The position numbers were made by a program, and so were the translations under genes. 8,098 nucleotides of DNA from contig JAJYNT010000415.1 of NCBI GenBank assembly GCA_021786215.1, positions 1 to 8,098 on the forward strand. The letters are read 5' to 3'. Below the pieces are notes generated by a model, which saw only the letters and a program-made list of their open reading frames with translations, ran no database searches and was not told the origin of the DNA. Shown here one piece after another: positions 1 through 6,320 of the stretch (positions are counted from its first letter, which is position 1; the number at the start of each line of letters is the position of its first letter). This stretch comes from Chloroflexota bacterium (GTDB taxonomy: Bacteria; Chloroflexota; UBA6077).

Positions 1-1
1 A

Positions 2-223
2 AGGCTGTTGCTAGTGGGGGCGACGTCCCAGCAGGTATCGCTACTGGTGGAAGTTGAGGCCACCGAAACAGGAATGGAGGCCGAGCCTATCACGGATGGG
101 GAGAGTTTCGATCGATACCTGCGTCAGGCTTTTGACGCGGCTCGCTCCATCTCATCAAGACTGAAGGAGATCCGGTTGGGTAGAGGAACGAACGGAGAGT
201 CCGGCCGGGGGAAACTGGAATGA
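2..223 (+). CDS. fliO: FliO, flagellar export gate assembly protein (3' part only)
   Basis: The reading frame is open from the left edge, so the 5' part of the gene lies outside the window. The first visible residues, [19 protein letters not shown], match the cytoplasmic core of FliO, which typically reads LLLVGVT-Q-V-LL-E. In this family the protein is a short single-pass membrane protein that helps the FliP ring assemble in the inner membrane; its transmembrane segment would be upstream of the window. After the core comes a polar tail of about 50 residues with no motif I recognise. The stop codon overlaps the fliP start (ATGA, 220-223), which implies translational coupling and supports the assignment, since fliO directly precedes fliP in many bacteria. 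The TTG at 8 is not the true start, because the conserved core is already under way there. Confidence 0.85.
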   Translation, partial: RLLLVGATSQQVSLLVEVEATETGMEAEPITDGESFDRYLRQAFDAARSISSRLKEIRLGRGTNGESGRGKLE

Positions 224-1044
224 AAGCTCTTGGTCGACTCAAACCGAACTCCTTCGCGCGACTGTTGCTCATCGCGGCCCTGGTAGCGCTGGCGCTGGCA
301 CTAGCGGGCTGCGCCGCGGAACCATCATCTGCCGGCGGCGTCCCCTCTCTGAGCGTTGCCATCGATGGCAGCCGAGGGGCGGTGGACGTTGGCGTAGAGA
401 GCTCCAAAGCTCCGCAAAACGTGAGCCTCGCGATCCAGTTGGTGGCGCTGCTTACGGTGCTGACGCTCGCTCCGGCGCTCCTGATCATGGTCACCTCTTT
501 CACCCGCATCGTGATCGTTCTCGGCTTCATCCGAAGCGCCCTGGGGGTGCCGACGATGCCTCCGAACCAGGTGATCTTGGGATTGGCTCTCTTTCTCAGT
601 CTGTTCGTGATGATGCCCACAATCGATGCAGTGAATAAGAACGCGTTGCAGCCTTACATGCAGGGCACCCTCTCTCAGGATGTGGCGCTGGATAGGGCAC
701 AGAAGCCGATCAGGGACTTCATGCTGAAGCAAACGAGGGAGAAGGATCTGGCCCTCTTCATTCAGCTAGCTCACCGGCAGCAGCCCAGCAAACCCGACGA
801 CGTTCCGACCTACATTCTGATACCTGCATTCATCATCAGCGAGTTGAAGACCGCTTTCCAGATGGGCTTCATAATATTCATTCCCTTCCTGGTCATAGAT
901 ATGGTGATCTCCAGCACCCTGATGTCAATGGGCATGATGATGCTGCCACCGGCCATGATCTCTTTACCCTTCAAGCTGCTGCTGTTCGTCATGGTTGACG
1001 GCTGGTATCTAGTGGTGGGGTCACTAGTCAGGAGCTTCTCTTAG
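220..1044 (+). CDS. fliP: FliP, flagellar type III export gate protein
   Basis: FliP forms the pentameric core of the FliP-FliQ-FliR export channel through which rod, hook and filament proteins are secreted. The 274-residue product contains the family signatures: [20 protein letters not shown] (about 84-102), [18 protein letters not shown] (about 114-131), FMLKQTRE, and the C-terminal [21 protein letters not shown] block. A methionine-rich stretch G238-M239-M240-M241 followed by LPP corresponds to the gasket loop known in this family. The N-terminus is odd: a basic start (K2, R6, K8, R14), a hydrophobic stretch from 15 to 29, then L28-A29-G30-C31, which fits a lipoprotein signal. About 35 polar residues separate Cys31 from the first transmembrane helix. 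Many FliP proteins have a cleavable signal peptide, but a lipobox is not the usual form. The start overlaps the fliO stop; the ribosome site (GGGGGAAA) is weak, as expected with coupling. Confidence 0.97.
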   Translation: MKALGRLKPNSFARLLLIAALVALALALAGCAAEPSSAGGVPSLSVAIDGSRGAVDVGVESSKAPQNVSLAIQLVALLTVLTLAPALLIMVTSFTRIVIVLGFIRSALGVPTMPPNQVILGLALFLSLFVMMPTIDAVNKNALQPYMQGTLSQDVALDRAQKPIRDFMLKQTREKDLALFIQLAHRQQPSKPDDVPTYILIPAFIISELKTAFQMGFIIFIPFLVIDMVISSTLMSMGMMMLPPAMISLPFKLLLFVMVDGWYLVVGSLVRSFS

Positions 1045-1048
1045 GAGG
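1043..1048 (+). promoter_or_regulatory. Ribosome binding site of fliQ, overlapping the fliP stop
   Basis: A perfect AGGAGG sits five bases before the fliQ ATG, and its first two bases are the last two of the fliP TAG stop codon. Ribosomes ending fliP therefore finish on the fliQ ribosome site, which suggests coupled synthesis of these two channel subunits. Confidence 0.8.
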
Positions 1049-1053
1049 AATAG

Positions 1054-1323
1054 ATGACTGAGAGCATGGTCATCCAGTTGGGCCAGCAAGCATTTACCGT
1101 CACCCTGGTCACTGGAATGCCCCTGTTGGGCGTCAGCCTGATTGTTGGGGTGTTGGTGAGTGTCTTGCAGGCGGCAACGCAGATCCAGGAGGCGACCCTC
1201 AGCTTTGTCCCGAAGGTGCTGGCCGTCGGGATAGCGGGAGCGCTGTTTGGCCCCTGGGTGATCAACAACCTGATGGTGTACACCACAAACCTGCTGTCGT
1301 CTCTGCCGAACTACGCTCACTGA
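1054..1323 (+). CDS. fliQ: FliQ, flagellar type III export gate protein
   Basis: FliQ is a small two-helix membrane protein that packs around the FliP-FliR complex in the export gate. The 89-residue product has the usual family length, two hydrophobic segments (about 17-38 and 54-78), and the diagnostic loop LQAATQIQEATLSFVPK between them, equivalent to the Q-NE-TL-FVPK motif of the family. It follows fliP by nine bases, with a perfect ribosome site five bases before the ATG, and precedes fliR by eight bases. This is the canonical P-Q-R order. Nothing in the gene looks truncated or altered. Confidence 0.97.
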   Translation: MTESMVIQLGQQAFTVTLVTGMPLLGVSLIVGVLVSVLQAATQIQEATLSFVPKVLAVGIAGALFGPWVINNLMVYTTNLLSSLPNYAH

Positions 1324-1331
1324 ACGGAACT

Positions 1332-2096
1332 ATGGATATCAACTTAACGATAGGTCGTTGGGATATCTTCCTGCTGGTTCTGATACGGATAACCTCCATG
1401 GTCATGGTCGCGCCTGTGTTGGGGGCTCGGTCGGTTCCGAGTCAGGTCAAGGTGGGTCTTTCCGTGCTGCTGGCGATACTGCTGACACCCCTGCAGCCGG
1501 TGCCTCCGCCCCTGTTCACCAGCTGGCTCGGCACCTTGATCGCGGTATCCAGAGAGGTGATCGTTGGGTTGCTGCTTGGTTTCTCGGCGTCCGTTCTCTT
1601 CTCGGCGATCCAGATGGCCGCGCAGATAGTTGGGGTGCAGATCGGTTTCAGCTTTTCTAACATCATAGACCCTGTCTCGGCACAGAGTTCCGGCTTCATG
1701 GAAACCCTTTACAACCTGATGGCGACGGTGGTCTTTCTCAACCTGGGAGGACACTATGCCCTTCTCACTGGACTCAGCCAGAGCTTCGAACTGGCGCCCG
1801 TGGGGATGTACGGCCCCGCCCCAATCGTCGGCGATCGGCTGGTTGCCCTGAGCTCTCTGGCAATAGGCATAGCTTTGAGGTTGGCGCTGCCGGTGGTGGG
1901 GACGATGATGCTGGTGGATGTGGCGATGGCCCTGGTGGTGCGGTCGATCCCCCAGATGAACGTATTTGCGGTTGGATTGCCAGTGAAGATGGTGGTGGGA
2001 ATGCTGACCCTGGTGGCGCTCACTCCTCTGACAATAAGCGGAATGGCGAGCGTAACTCAGAATATCGCCGCGGCAGTCGCGGGTGTGTTGCGGTAG
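1332..2096 (+). CDS. fliR: FliR, flagellar type III export gate protein
   Basis: FliR is the single-copy subunit that caps the FliP ring in the export gate and contacts FlhB. The 254-residue product is of normal length and almost entirely hydrophobic, with about six predicted membrane segments. Family features include RITSMVMVAPVLGARSVPSQVKVGLS near the N-terminus, the REVIVGLLLGF block, the IGFSFSNIIDP segment, and the C-terminal IPQMNVFAVGLPVKM motif. The gene starts eight bases after fliQ with only a weak ribosome site (CGGAAC), so it probably depends on translation of fliQ. The next gene, flhB, starts 15 bases after its stop. No frameshift or fusion to FlhB is seen, although such fusions are known in some Clostridia. 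Confidence 0.96.
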   Translation: MDINLTIGRWDIFLLVLIRITSMVMVAPVLGARSVPSQVKVGLSVLLAILLTPLQPVPPPLFTSWLGTLIAVSREVIVGLLLGFSASVLFSAIQMAAQIVGVQIGFSFSNIIDPVSAQSSGFMETLYNLMATVVFLNLGGHYALLTGLSQSFELAPVGMYGPAPIVGDRLVALSSLAIGIALRLALPVVGTMMLVDVAMALVVRSIPQMNVFAVGLPVKMVVGMLTLVALTPLTISGMASVTQNIAAAVAGVLR

Positions 2097-2111
2097 GCAG
2101 GAAGACAGGGA

Positions 2112-3191
2112 ATGGCTGGCGACAACAGAACCGAGAAACCGACAGGGAAGAGGCGATCGGAAGCCCGCAGCAAGGGCCAGGTGGCCCGCAGCGCCGAGAT
2201 CAGTTCCGTCGCAGTCCTGTTTGTCGGGCTCTGGATGCTCAACTCCAAGGCGATGGAGTTGTTGACCAGCTATTCTTCGATAACACAAGAGGCTTTCAGG
2301 GAGATCGCCTCGCGCGGGGAGCGCCCCGAGGCAGTTCTGTCGCTAGGGATGACGCTGCTGGTCAACAGCCTGTTGGTGATCGCCCCTTTGGTGCTGTCTG
2401 TTGGCATCGCGGGAGTGGTGGCAAACATGGTGCAGGTTGGTCCCATGTTCAGCACACAGGTGCTCAAGCCCGACTTCAACAAGCTGAACCCGGTGACAGG
2501 CATCCGGCGACTCTGGTCACCACGCATACTGGTGGAGCTGGCAAAATCTGCCCTGAAGCTCGCGGTATTGGCCTTCATCGCCTATCAGGTGATCAAAGAG
2601 AAGTACTGGATACTGGCCGGGCTTCAGTCGGCAACCCCGGTTGGGGCCTTGGCGACCATCAGCGGGGTAATTCTGGAGATCGGACAGAAATGTGGGGTTG
2701 CCCTTCTTGTCATGGCTGTTGCCGACTACGTCTATCAGAGGCGGTCTTTCGAGAGCGGGCTGATGATGACCAAGGAAGAGGTCAAGGAGGAAGCCAAGGC
2801 GGCCGAGGGGAATCCCACGGTCAAGGGCAAGATCCGATCGTTGCAGAGACAATATGCCCGAACTCGAATGATGCAGAACGTACCCCACGCCGACGTGGTT
2901 GTCACGAACCCAACTCACTACGCCGTGGCCATGGAGTATAAGCCAGCGAAGATGCAGGCGCCGGTAGTGGTAGCAAAGGGGCAAATGCTCGTCGCCGAGC
3001 AGATCAAACGGGTGGCGAAGGAGCATGGAGTCCCGGTGATCGAGAACCCACCGCTGGCGAGGGCCCTGCACCGATCGGTGGAGATCGGAGACGCGGTTCC
3101 GCCGGAGCTCTACCAGGCTGTGGCGGAGGTGCTGGCCTTCATTTACCGATTGAAGCAACAGGGCAATCCTTCGCAGGGTGCTGAGTTCTGA
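2112..3191 (+). CDS. flhB: FlhB, flagellar export switch protein with NPTH autocleavage site
   Basis: FlhB sits at the export gate and switches secretion from rod/hook substrates to filament substrates. The 359-residue product starts with the conserved EKPTGKRRSEARSKGQVARS segment (about residues 8-27), followed by about four membrane helices to about residue 215 and a cytoplasmic domain with the basic linker EEVKEEAKAAEGNPTVKGKI. The autocleavage motif is intact as N266-P267-T268-H269 (bases 2907-2918), followed by YAVAMEY. In this family the chain cleaves itself between Asn and Pro. The C-terminal PLARALHRSVEIGDAVPPEL block is also typical. The ribosome site AGGAAG (2099-2104) is well placed before the ATG. 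All key residues expected of a functional export switch are present. Confidence 0.97.
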   Translation: MAGDNRTEKPTGKRRSEARSKGQVARSAEISSVAVLFVGLWMLNSKAMELLTSYSSITQEAFREIASRGERPEAVLSLGMTLLVNSLLVIAPLVLSVGIAGVVANMVQVGPMFSTQVLKPDFNKLNPVTGIRRLWSPRILVELAKSALKLAVLAFIAYQVIKEKYWILAGLQSATPVGALATISGVILEIGQKCGVALLVMAVADYVYQRRSFESGLMMTKEEVKEEAKAAEGNPTVKGKIRSLQRQYARTRMMQNVPHADVVVTNPTHYAVAMEYKPAKMQAPVVVAKGQMLVAEQIKRVAKEHGVPVIENPPLARALHRSVEIGDAVPPELYQAVAEVLAFIYRLKQQGNPSQGAEF

Positions 3192-3221
3192 ATTCGGAGT
3201 CTCGAAAGAGCAGCGCACGTT

Positions 3222-3227
3222 AGGGGA
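3222..3227 (+). promoter_or_regulatory. Ribosome binding site that decides the flhA start
   Basis: AGGGGA lies seven bases before the ATG at 3235. The alternative GTG start at 3178, inside flhB, has no comparable site and would add 19 non-conserved residues. Confidence 0.65.
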
Positions 3228-3234
3228 AGAATCC

Positions 3235-5316
3235 ATGGCAGTGACATCAGCTAGTTCCAAGAGGAGCGCCGGTTTAGGCCGGCTGATGGAGCAGAGCGAC
3301 GTTGTGCTGGCCGTCGCGGTGGTCGGCATTGTAGCCATGATGGTTATCCCATTGCCGCCCGCGTTGCTGGACGTCCTTCAGGTGGTGAATATCGCGACTG
3401 CCCTCACCATCCTCCTGGTTTCGATGTACGTCACGGAGCCCCTGGAATTCTCCGTTTTTCCATCCCTGCTGCTCGTCACAACCCTGTTCCGTCTTAGCTT
3501 GAACATATCGGCCACACGACTGATCCTCCTGAATGGGGCCGCGGGCAAGGTGATCGACGCGTTCGGGAGTTTCGTTGTTGGAGGGAACTACGTTGTCGGC
3601 GTCGTGGTGTTCCTCATCCTGGTTGTCATCCAGTTCGTGGTGATCACCAACGGTGCCGGCCGTATCGCCGAAGTGGCCGCGCGGTTCACTTTGGACGCGA
3701 TGCCGGGCAAGCAGATGAGCATCGACGCCGACATGAACGCCGGCTTGATTACCGAGCAGGAGGCCCGCCGTCGACGCCACGCGATCGAGCAGGAGGCGGA
3801 CTTCTATGGTGCCATGGATGGCGCCAGCAAGTTCGTCAAGGGCGACGCGGTCGCGGGCATCATCATCATAGTTATCAACATTATCGGAGGCTTCATCATC
3901 GGGGTGCTCCAGCGGGGGTTGACGCTCACGGACAGCGTCCAGACGTACACCCTCCTGACGGTAGGCGACGGGCTGGTGACCCAGATCCCAGCCCTCCTCA
4001 TCTCAACCGCGACCGGTATCGTGGTAACTCGAAGCGCTTCTGAATCCGATCTCGGCCACGAAATGGGATCGCAGATCCTGGGGAATCCCAGGGTGCTGGG
4101 GATTGTCGCTGGGATCATGGCGGCGTTCGGGCTCGTTCCGGCGATGCCTAAACTGCCCTTCTTGGGAGCGGCGGCGGTCCTGGGTGGCGTCGCCTGGATG
4201 ATGTATCGGGGGAGGGCGGCTGTTGCCGCGCCGGTCCCCGAGGCTGCTCTCACGGAGCCGGTGGAACAGGAGACTCCCTCCTCGCTCTTGCAGTTGGATC
4301 CGATGGAGGTGGAGATCGGGTACGGCCTTATCCCGCTGGTCGAGCAGAAGCCCGGGGGCATGCTTGCTCGAATCACCGCGGTTCGGCGCCAGCTGGCGCA
4401 AGACCTGGGAATTGTTGTCCCCACGGTCCGCATCAGGGACAACCTGCAGTTGGGCCCCAACTCATACATCATCAGGCTGCGAGGCGTTGAGATCGGGCGG
4501 GGCGAGTTGATGGCCAGTCGCTATCTTGCCCTGGGGATGGGATGGGATGATACCGGCATTGAAGGGGTGAAGACCACCGACCCCGCTTTCGGATTGCCGG
4601 CTGTTTGGATCGGGGAGGCCGACCGAGAGCGGGCGGAGGCCCTGGGCTACACTGTGGTCGACTCTATCTCGGTCTTCAGCACCCACTTCACGGAGATAGC
4701 GAAGAACTTCGCCCCGCTGATCCTCGGCCGGCAGGACCTCCAACAGCTGTTGGAAGGGGCGAAGTCTGCCCACTCGGCGGTCTTGGAGGAGTTGATTCCC
4801 AATATCCTCACCGCTGGGGAGGTGCACAGGGTTCTGCAGAACCTGCTGCGAGAACGAGTTTCAATCAGGAACATCGGCACTATCCTGGAGACCCTGGCCG
4901 TGGAGGGGCGTGCCAGCCGTGACCCCGACGTGCTGAGCGAGCAGGTCCGGCGCTCCATCGGTCGGGAGATCTGCACTCAGCTCAAGGAGCCGGACGGCGC
5001 TTTACACGTCATAACCATAGGACCCGAGGCGGAGCAGTTGATCGCCAACGCGCTGCAGCCGGGGGACCGCACGGCAGTGGTGGCGTTGGAGCCCGGGATA
5101 GCCCACCGAATGCTGCAACAGCTCGGTCTTGAAATCCAGCGGGTCACCGAGGGAGGGCATCTCCCAGTGATCCTCTGCTCAGGGCGGATAAGGTTGCCGC
5201 TGAAGCGGCTCACGGAGCGGTCGATGCCTACGTTGGTGGTGCTCTCCTTCGCGGAAGTCCCCTCGGACTTCAAGGTCGAGTGCGAGGCCACGGTTGCCCT
5301 GGGCCAGGATAGCTAG
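3235..5316 (+). CDS. flhA: FlhA, flagellar export gate protein (FHIPEP family)
   Basis: FlhA forms the nonameric ring of the export apparatus; its cytoplasmic domain docks chaperone-substrate complexes and its membrane part helps couple export to the proton gradient. From the ATG at 3235 the product is 693 residues, about the usual length for FlhA. The membrane domain (about 20-325) has roughly eight helices and the signature FRLSLNISATRLIL. The FHIPEP block reads EADFYGAMDGASKFVKGDA, with its Met-Asp at 194-195, followed by AGIIIIVINIIGG. A flexible, proline- and glutamate-rich linker (about 326-350) leads to the cytoplasmic domain, which starts near D355 (LDPMEVEIGYGL) and runs to the end. 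The frame extends upstream to a GTG at 3178 that would overlap flhB by 14 bases, but the ribosome site and the family length favour 3235. Confidence 0.97.
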   Translation: MAVTSASSKRSAGLGRLMEQSDVVLAVAVVGIVAMMVIPLPPALLDVLQVVNIATALTILLVSMYVTEPLEFSVFPSLLLVTTLFRLSLNISATRLILLNGAAGKVIDAFGSFVVGGNYVVGVVVFLILVVIQFVVITNGAGRIAEVAARFTLDAMPGKQMSIDADMNAGLITEQEARRRRHAIEQEADFYGAMDGASKFVKGDAVAGIIIIVINIIGGFIIGVLQRGLTLTDSVQTYTLLTVGDGLVTQIPALLISTATGIVVTRSASESDLGHEMGSQILGNPRVLGIVAGIMAAFGLVPAMPKLPFLGAAAVLGGVAWMMYRGRAAVAAPVPEAALTEPVEQETPSSLLQLDPMEVEIGYGLIPLVEQKPGGMLARITAVRRQLAQDLGIVVPTVRIRDNLQLGPNSYIIRLRGVEIGRGELMASRYLALGMGWDDTGIEGVKTTDPAFGLPAVWIGEADRERAEALGYTVVDSISVFSTHFTEIAKNFAPLILGRQDLQQLLEGAKSAHSAVLEELIPNILTAGEVHRVLQNLLRERVSIRNIGTILETLAVEGRASRDPDVLSEQVRRSIGREICTQLKEPDGALHVITIGPEAEQLIANALQPGDRTAVVALEPGIAHRMLQQLGLEIQRVTEGGHLPVILCSGRIRLPLKRLTERSMPTLVVLSFAEVPSDFKVECEATVALGQDS

Positions 5317-5327
5317 AAAGTCCCCAC

Positions 5328-6023
5328 ATGGGTTCGAGGAGTCGTGCGGCCGAAACCAGGTTTCTATCGATTGGGCAGCATATCACCATGGTTGTGGAGC
5401 AGCCAGGTGATCAGGTCCAGCCCGAGGGAGACGGATATCTGGGCCGCGTGGAGGACGTACAGGAGGATCTGATTTTGGTTTCATTGCCGACGCGACCGCT
5501 TCAGCTGTTGCGCTCCGGCTCCGGTTTCGGAGCGCTGGTCAAGTTTCCGAGAGATGGTCTCGAGTACATGTTCCGGGCCAAGGTTGAGGCCTACACCGAA
5601 GACCAGCTTCCTGTCCTGTATCTTCGGCGACTGAGCAAGCCGGAGCGCATCGAGAGGCGAGCCTATGTGCGGGTGGATGTCCTGCTGGAACCATCCGAAG
5701 TGATCGTCTTGGGTGAAGATGGCCGCGACGATGCGCCGCTGCTCGGTTGTCTTGTGGTGAATATCAGCGCTGGCGGTGTGGGGCTGGTAAGCCGTCGGCC
5801 CCTTCCTGTTGGCTGCAGGGTACGTCTGGTGATGCAGTTGCTCCTGGGTTTCGGCCGTGTTGCCACCGATGCTCAGGTGGTTCGATCAGCGCCCGTCGGA
5901 GAGCAGCTTCGGAGATGGCGACTGGGGTTGTCATTTCGGGGGATAGGTCGCCGAGAGCAGGACCGACTCGCCGGTTTTGTCCTAAGCCAGCAGCGGTTGC
6001 TCAGGCAGCGCGGACTTTTGTGA
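5328..6023 (+). CDS. PilZ-domain protein, YcgR/MotI-type flagellar brake or clutch
   Basis: This is a two-domain protein of 231 residues. The N-terminal half (about 12-103) resembles the YcgR/YpfA N-terminal beta-barrel: an early SIGQHITMVVE strand, GRVEDVQEDLILVSLPT, a central G-L-KFPRDGLEYMF segment and LPVLYLRRLSKPERIERR. The C-terminal half is a PilZ domain with both c-di-GMP-binding motifs intact: RxxxR at R111-A-Y-V-R115 (bases 5658-5672) and NxSxxG at N145-I-S-A-G-G150. In this family c-di-GMP binding lets the protein act on the stator or rotor to slow or disengage the flagellar motor; that role is inferred here from domain layout and position. The gene starts 11 bases after flhA with only a weak GAAAG ribosome site, so it is probably co-transcribed and coupled. 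A related PilZ gene is found near flagellar operons in several Bacillota. Confidence 0.85.
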   Translation: MGSRSRAAETRFLSIGQHITMVVEQPGDQVQPEGDGYLGRVEDVQEDLILVSLPTRPLQLLRSGSGFGALVKFPRDGLEYMFRAKVEAYTEDQLPVLYLRRLSKPERIERRAYVRVDVLLEPSEVIVLGEDGRDDAPLLGCLVVNISAGGVGLVSRRPLPVGCRVRLVMQLLLGFGRVATDAQVVRSAPVGEQLRRWRLGLSFRGIGRREQDRLAGFVLSQQRLLRQRGLL

Positions 6024-6030
6024 GAGGTGA
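6022..6030 (+). promoter_or_regulatory. Ribosome binding site that favours a TTG start at 6035
   Basis: GAGAGGTGA matches the anti-Shine-Dalgarno complement and places its GAGG seven bases before the in-frame TTG at 6035. The other in-frame starts fit less well: GTG at 6020 lies upstream of this site, and ATG at 6050 lies 22 bases beyond it. Confidence 0.55.
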
Positions 6031-6034
6031 ACAG

Positions 6035-6247
6035 TTGGGCAGGTTGTTGATGGCTCTCTCCATGTACATTGGCCTTGGCTCGTTCTTCGCGGTAAACGCC
6101 GTGGCCTTACTCCGTGGCGCCTCGGTGATGACCGCGATGACGAGAGGTTTGTTCGCGCTGGCCATCTTCGCCGTGCTAGGAGTGGTGGCCAGTGCGGTGT
6201 TGAGGGTTCGACCTCACACCTCCGCGGAGGGCCAGCAGAAGGAGTAG
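6035..6247 (+). CDS. Small two-helix membrane protein of unknown function
   Basis: I do not recognise this gene. From the TTG at 6035 it encodes 70 residues. There are two hydrophobic segments, about residues 4-26 (LLMALSMYIGLGSFFAVNAV) and 38-56 (GLFALAIFAVLGVVASAVL), joined by a short loop containing R27 and R37. A charged tail follows (R57, R59, then SAEGQQKE). No catalytic or metal-binding motif is visible. It begins 11 bases after the pilZ stop if TTG is used, or overlaps that stop as GTGA if GTG 6020 is used (75 residues). Codon use looks like that of its neighbours, and hydrophobic periodicity with a good ribosome site argues that it is real. Its place between a c-di-GMP effector and the sigma factor suggests a flagellar accessory role, but that is inference only. 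Confidence 0.65.
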   Translation: MGRLLMALSMYIGLGSFFAVNAVALLRGASVMTAMTRGLFALAIFAVLGVVASAVLRVRPHTSAEGQQKE

Positions 6248-6250
6248 GTC

Positions 6251-6316
6251 ATGCATGGCCGGTGCGGGACGGAAGCTCATTTCCGAAAGCACGTTACCAG
6301 GGTAGAAGGGAGGTGA
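6251..6316 (+). CDS. Possible 21-codon leader ORF before the sigma gene
   Basis: In the 73-base gap before the sigma gene, an ATG at 6251 lies six bases after a strong AAGGAG (6239-6244) and opens a frame of 21 codons, MHGRCGTEAHF then RKHVTRVEGR. Its TGA (6314-6316) falls inside the sigma gene's ribosome site, four bases before the GTG start. The layout is what a coupling leader peptide would look like. However, the AAGGAG is also the end of the preceding coding sequence (Lys-Glu codons), so the match could be chance. A second ATG at 6255 opens a different 16-codon frame ending at 6305. The peptide resembles nothing I know. Confidence 0.25.
   Translation: MHGRCGTEAHFRKHVTRVEGR
6306..6315 (+). 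promoter_or_regulatory. Very strong ribosome binding site of the sigma-28 gene
   Basis: AAGGGAGGTG followed by AT is close to the full complement of the 16S rRNA 3' end and places GGAGG seven bases before the GTG start. The in-frame TAG at 6303-6305 rules out any earlier start, so GTG 6321 is the only reasonable choice for the N-terminus. Confidence 0.8.
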
Positions 6317-6320
6317 TGGA

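Noticed and set aside
1344..2288. 314-codon open frame on the minus strand opposite fliR and the start of flhB
   Set aside because: Its product is dominated by His, Gln and Arg and lacks any domain, as expected from the reverse complement of a hydrophobic, Val/Leu-rich gene. It lies wholly opposite well-supported genes.
3178..3234. Upstream GTG start of flhA overlapping flhB
   Set aside because: It adds 19 non-conserved residues and lacks a well-placed ribosome site, while the ATG at 3235 has AGGGGA at seven bases and gives the normal FlhA length.
2517..3338. 273-codon open frame on the minus strand opposite flhB and flhA
   Set aside because: Low-complexity composition and full overlap with conserved FlhB and FlhA coding sequence mark it as a shadow frame.
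4149..4175. TAAACTGC inside flhA as a sigma-28 -35 element
   Set aside because: The sequence 11 bases later is a GCGGCGG run with no resemblance to GCCGATAA.
5184..5191. GCGGATAA inside flhA as a sigma-28 -10 element
   Set aside because: No TAAA-like element lies at the required distance upstream, and the site is within coding sequence far from the next start.
5747..6034. Upstream extension of the small membrane protein's frame into the PilZ gene
   Set aside because: The extension overlaps conserved PilZ coding sequence in another frame and encodes Arg/Ser/Cys-rich sequence typical of a shadow; the ribosome site points to 6035.
6248..6320. Promoter in the gap before the sigma gene
   Set aside because: I find no paired -35/-10 elements of sigma-70, sigma-28 or sigma-54 type; the sigma gene is most simply read from the upstream operon.
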